From Bacteroidota bacterium (lineage in GTDB: Bacteria > Bacteroidota > Bacteroidia > Bacteroidales > F082), in NCBI GenBank assembly GCA_023396415.1, contig JAEWWJ010000030.1, forward strand, positions 1 to 18,080: a stretch of 18,080 nt of DNA. Direction: 5' to 3'. This document shows positions 15,077-18,080 of this stretch, piece after piece. Positions within the stretch are counted from its first letter, which is position 1. Each line of letters opens with the position of its first letter. The translations under genes were made by a program, and so were the position numbers. The notes beneath the pieces were generated by a model. That model was not told where the DNA came from, made no database searches, and worked only from the letters and a program-made list of their open reading frames with translations.

Positions 15077-18000
15077 TTAGGCTTGAAAATCTAAGAGTTG
15101 CTGCAACACCCTTAAGGCATCGTTCACATGATGCACATTGGTGATGTAAAGCATTAATTTATCGTTGCTCTCTTTGATACGACAGGTTTTGGGATTTGCC
15201 TGAAGGAATTTGAGGATATTGGTGAAACGCTCGGTTTGGTAATAGGCCGATTGAGGATCGCTGATAAAGTGTCCGATAAGGGTTTTGTTGCGCAAAATAA
15301 TTTTCTCGAAGCCAAGATCACGGGCAATCCAGCGGAGGCGAATGGTGTTGATCAAATCGGCAGCTTGACGCGGAACAGGTCCAAACTGATCAATGAGGCG
15401 TTCGGTGAATTTTTGCAGCAGTTCCTCTTTTCCAATGTTGTCCAGCTCGTTGTAAAGACTAATTCGTTTTGAAGGCGCATCCACATAGTCAGGTGGAAGC
15501 AGGATTTCCATGTCAGATTCGATCACGCAGTCGCGGATAAAATGCTGAGGTTGATCCATTTGAAACACATCTGAAAATTCACTTTCTTTCAACTCTTGAA
15601 TGGCTTCATCAAGAATTCTATGAAACATTTCGTAGCCAATATCGCTGATGAAGCCACTCTGTTCGCCTCCCAACAAATTGCCGGCACCTCTGATGTCGAG
15701 GTCGCGCATAGCGATGCTGAATCCGCTTCCCAAACCCGAAAAATCTTCGATGGCACGCAATCGTTTTTGGGCTTCACTTGTGAGTGTAACCATTGGAGGC
15801 GCAAGCAGATAGCAGAAAGCCTTTTTGTTGCTCCTGCCTACCCTTCCACGCAGTTGGTGCAAATCACTCAATCCATAATGTTGGGCATCATTAATGATAA
15901 TGGTGTTGGCATTGGAAATATCCAAGCCCGATTCGATAATGGTTGTGGCCAGCAACACATCATAATCACCTTCAATAAAAGCCATCATCACCTTTTCGAG
16001 TTTCTCGCCCTCCATCTGTCCGTGCGCCACACCAATGTTGATGCCGGGTACAAACCGATGCAACATATCATACACATCCATAATATTTTGCACACGGTTG
16101 TGCACAAAAAACACCTGTCCGCCGCGGGCCACTTCAAAAAGGATAGCTTCTTTGATGACCTGTTCGCCAAAAGGACGGATTTCGGTTTGCACCGGAAAAC
16201 GGTTGGGCGGAGGCGTGTTGATGATGCTCAAGTCGCGGGCACCCATCATCGAAAACTGAAGCGTGCGTGGGATGGGCGTGGCAGTGAGGGTAAGCGTATC
16301 CACATTGGCCTTGATTTGCTTGAGTTTTTCTTTGGCCGCCACCCCAAATTTTTGCTCTTCATCAATAATGAGAAGCCCTAAATCTTGAAATTTCACATCT
16401 TTGCTGATGATGCGGTGTGTTCCGATGAGGATATCCACTTTTCCGGCTTGGAGTTTTTCGAGGGTTTCTTTTTGCTGGGCTGGCGACTTGAAACGGTTGA
16501 TGTAATCCACGGTCACAGGAAAATCGGACAAGCGTGCGCTAAATGTTTTGAAATGTTGAAGTGCCAAAATCGTTGTCGGAACCAAAACGGCTACCTGCTT
16601 TGAGTCGGTAACAGCCTTAAAGGCAGCACGAATAGCGATCTCTGTTTTTCCGAAGCCCACATCACCGCACACCAACCGATCCATGGGTGCCTCCGATTCC
16701 ATGTCGGTCTTTACATCAACGGTGGCCTTGATTTGGTCGGGCGTGTCCTCATAAATAAAGGAGGCCTCCAACTCATTTTGGAGATAAGTATCGGGCATAA
16801 ACTGATAGCCTTTGCTGGCTTTTCGTTCGGCGTACAACTTGATCAGGTCGCGGGCAATGTCTTTGACCCTACTTTTGGTTTTGTTTTTGAGTTTGTTCCA
16901 AGCGTTGGAACCTAACTTGTTCAGCGTCGGCTCAGCCCCGTCCTTGCTGCTGTATTTGGCAATGCGGTGAAGCGAATGGATGCTCACATAAAGGATGTCG
17001 TCGTTTTTGTAAAACAAACGGATGGCTTCCTGCTTTTTCCCGTTGTTGTCAATAATCTCTAAACCATCAAAACGTCCAATTCCGTGATCAATATGGCTCA
17101 CAAAGTCACCTTGTTTCAAATCATATAACTCACTGATGGTCAATGATTCTTTTCCATCAAAACCTTCACGAAGATGAAACTTATGGTAACGTTCAAAAAT
17201 TTGATGGTCGGTATAAACGGCCACTTTCAGTTGTTCATCGGTGAAACCCGATTGAAGACTGTGGTACACCGGCTGAAAAACGGGCTGCGCTGTATCGGCC
17301 GGTAGCTGACGCAGATCGTTGAAAATGGCAAACAAGCGTTCGAGTTGTTTGCTGCTATCGGACAGGATAAAAACTTTGTAGTTTTTGCTTTGCTTGGATA
17401 AAAGGTCCTCAAGAAGCAGCTTGAAATTTTTATTGAACGAAGTTTGAACCTTGGTTTCAAAGCTAGCTTTAAAGGAATCGGCAAAAAGGCTTTGATGACC
17501 GAATTCAATGGATTTCAATCCGTTGAGTGTTTCCATCAGCTCGTTTCCCGAAGAGAAAAGAAACTCAGGCTGAGGCAATGATTGGTGCTCACTCAGCTTG
17601 TCATACATCAAACAAGCTTTGTTCCACTCTGCCTCCATGCGCTCTTCAAGCGAAAACGATTCGTCCACCCAAACGATGGTTGACTTGGGCAAATATTCAA
17701 AAAAGGATTGACGGTTGGTTTCAATTTGACGATCTTGAACATTGGGAAGCAAGTTTATCCTCTGCAAAGGCTGAATGGAAAGCTGCGTCACCGGATCGAA
17801 GCTGCGGATGGACTCCACCTCTTCGCCAAAAAACTCGATGCGATAGGGGAAATCATTGCTGAACGAAAACACATCGAGTAAGCCCCCTCTGATGGAAAAC
17901 TGACCGGGTTCAACCACAAAATCCACCCGCTCAAAATTGTATTCTAAAAGCACATCTGAAACAAAGTCATGAGACACTTTTTCACCAACTTTTAACTTTA

Positions 18001-18080
18001 AGGTGTTACGCGTTAAATAGTTACGTGTTACTACTTTTTCAATTAAAGCCTCTGGATAAGTAACCACAATGGTTTTACGC
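15077..18080 (-). CDS. mfd: Transcription-repair coupling factor (5' end outside window)
   Basis: DNA translocase that removes RNA polymerase stalled at lesions and recruits UvrA to start nucleotide excision repair. About 1000 residues are visible; the frame is open to the window edge (reading RKTIVVTYPEALIEKV), so roughly the first 100-130 residues are missing and the GTG at 18067 is internal. In order: part of the UvrB-like damage-recognition region (FSIRGGLLDVFSF), the polymerase-interaction domain (DFVSHIDHGIGRFDGLEI, near 17060-17113), the helicase core with Walker A GDVGFGKTE (near 16645-16670), DEEQ box IIDEEQKFG, TATPIPRTLQ, TIIESGLDI and QLRGRVGRS, the TRG motif region (RDLDIRGAGNLLGGEQ), and the C-terminal UvrA-masking domain. 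It has no obvious terminator before folE. Confidence 0.97.
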   Translation of the reverse strand, partial: RKTIVVTYPEALIEKVVTRNYLTRNTLKLKVGEKVSHDFVSDVLLEYNFERVDFVVEPGQFSIRGGLLDVFSFSNDFPYRIEFFGEEVESIRSFDPVTQLSIQPLQRINLLPNVQDRQIETNRQSFFEYLPKSTIVWVDESFSLEERMEAEWNKACLMYDKLSEHQSLPQPEFLFSSGNELMETLNGLKSIEFGHQSLFADSFKASFETKVQTSFNKNFKLLLEDLLSKQSKNYKVFILSDSSKQLERLFAIFNDLRQLPADTAQPVFQPVYHSLQSGFTDEQLKVAVYTDHQIFERYHKFHLREGFDGKESLTISELYDLKQGDFVSHIDHGIGRFDGLEIIDNNGKKQEAIRLFYKNDDILYVSIHSLHRIAKYSSKDGAEPTLNKLGSNAWNKLKNKTKSRVKDIARDLIKLYAERKASKGYQFMPDTYLQNELEASFIYEDTPDQIKATVDVKTDMESEAPMDRLVCGDVGFGKTEIAIRAAFKAVTDSKQVAVLVPTTILALQHFKTFSARLSDFPVTVDYINRFKSPAQQKETLEKLQAGKVDILIGTHRIISKDVKFQDLGLLIIDEEQKFGVAAKEKLKQIKANVDTLTLTATPIPRTLQFSMMGARDLSIINTPPPNRFPVQTEIRPFGEQVIKEAILFEVARGGQVFFVHNRVQNIMDVYDMLHRFVPGINIGVAHGQMEGEKLEKVMMAFIEGDYDVLLATTIIESGLDISNANTIIINDAQHYGLSDLHQLRGRVGRSNKKAFCYLLAPPMVTLTSEAQKRLRAIEDFSGLGSGFSIAMRDLDIRGAGNLLGGEQSGFISDIGYEMFHRILDEAIQELKESEFSDVFQMDQPQHFIRDCVIESDMEILLPPDYVDAPSKRISLYNELDNIGKEELLQKFTERLIDQFGPVPRQAADLINTIRLRWIARDLGFEKIILRNKTLIGHFISDPQSAYYQTERFTNILKFLQANPKTCRIKESNDKLMLYITNVHHVNDALRVLQQLLDFQA

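Noticed and set aside
15596..16381. 261-codon plus-strand ORF opposite mfd
   Set aside because: It is antisense to the conserved helicase core of mfd and shows no family features; long antisense frames are a common by-product of coding bias.

Overview
The window comes from a Bacteroidota chromosome. The evidence is a type IX secretion (T9SS) C-terminal sorting signal, a TonB-dependent receptor paired with a DUF5689 lipoprotein, a DUF4271 membrane protein beside hemD, and several sites matching the Bacteroidota -7 promoter consensus TAnnTTTG. The pta/ackA pair suggests acetate-linked fermentative energy metabolism, perhaps a Bacteroidales-like anaerobe; that placement is inference.

Layout. 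Bases 1-127 are an internal piece of an IS4-family transposase fused directly to the decayed 3' end of a T9SS-secreted protein gene (128-804). Convergent to this is a GT22-type membrane mannosyltransferase (734-2242, minus). Next, all on the minus strand, is an acetate operon read pta (4789-5793), a 3-hydroxyacyl-CoA dehydrogenase-like gene (3747-4706), ackA (2466-3686), closed by a hairpin terminator at 2374-2415. Divergent from pta is a plus-strand operon: a DUF4271 membrane protein (5982-6866), a 36-codon small ORF (6869-6979) whose stop overlaps the next start, and hemD (6979-7740). It ends at a perfect 18-bp-stem terminator shared with the convergent gene that follows.

The centre is a likely outer-membrane scavenging locus. 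A TonB-dependent receptor (10137-12644) and a modular DUF5689 lipoprotein with two near-duplicate domains (7875-10103) lie on the minus strand. A secreted EEP-family nuclease/phosphatase (12949-14004) is divergent on the plus strand. The intervening 304 bases hold candidate -7 elements facing both ways. The most economical reading is that the nuclease cuts an extracellular phosphoester substrate, possibly nucleic acid, and the receptor/lipoprotein pair binds and imports a product; the substrate is not shown by sequence.

The right end holds folE (14208-14936) behind a leader with two inverted repeats built on a GTTTA core, then mfd (15077 to the window edge, N-terminus missing). No tRNA, rRNA or CRISPR was seen. 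The points most worth a second look are the 3-hydroxyacyl-CoA dehydrogenase paralogue with two substituted catalytic positions inside the pta-ackA operon, the coupled small ORF before hemD, the folE dyads, and the receptor/lipoprotein/nuclease locus.
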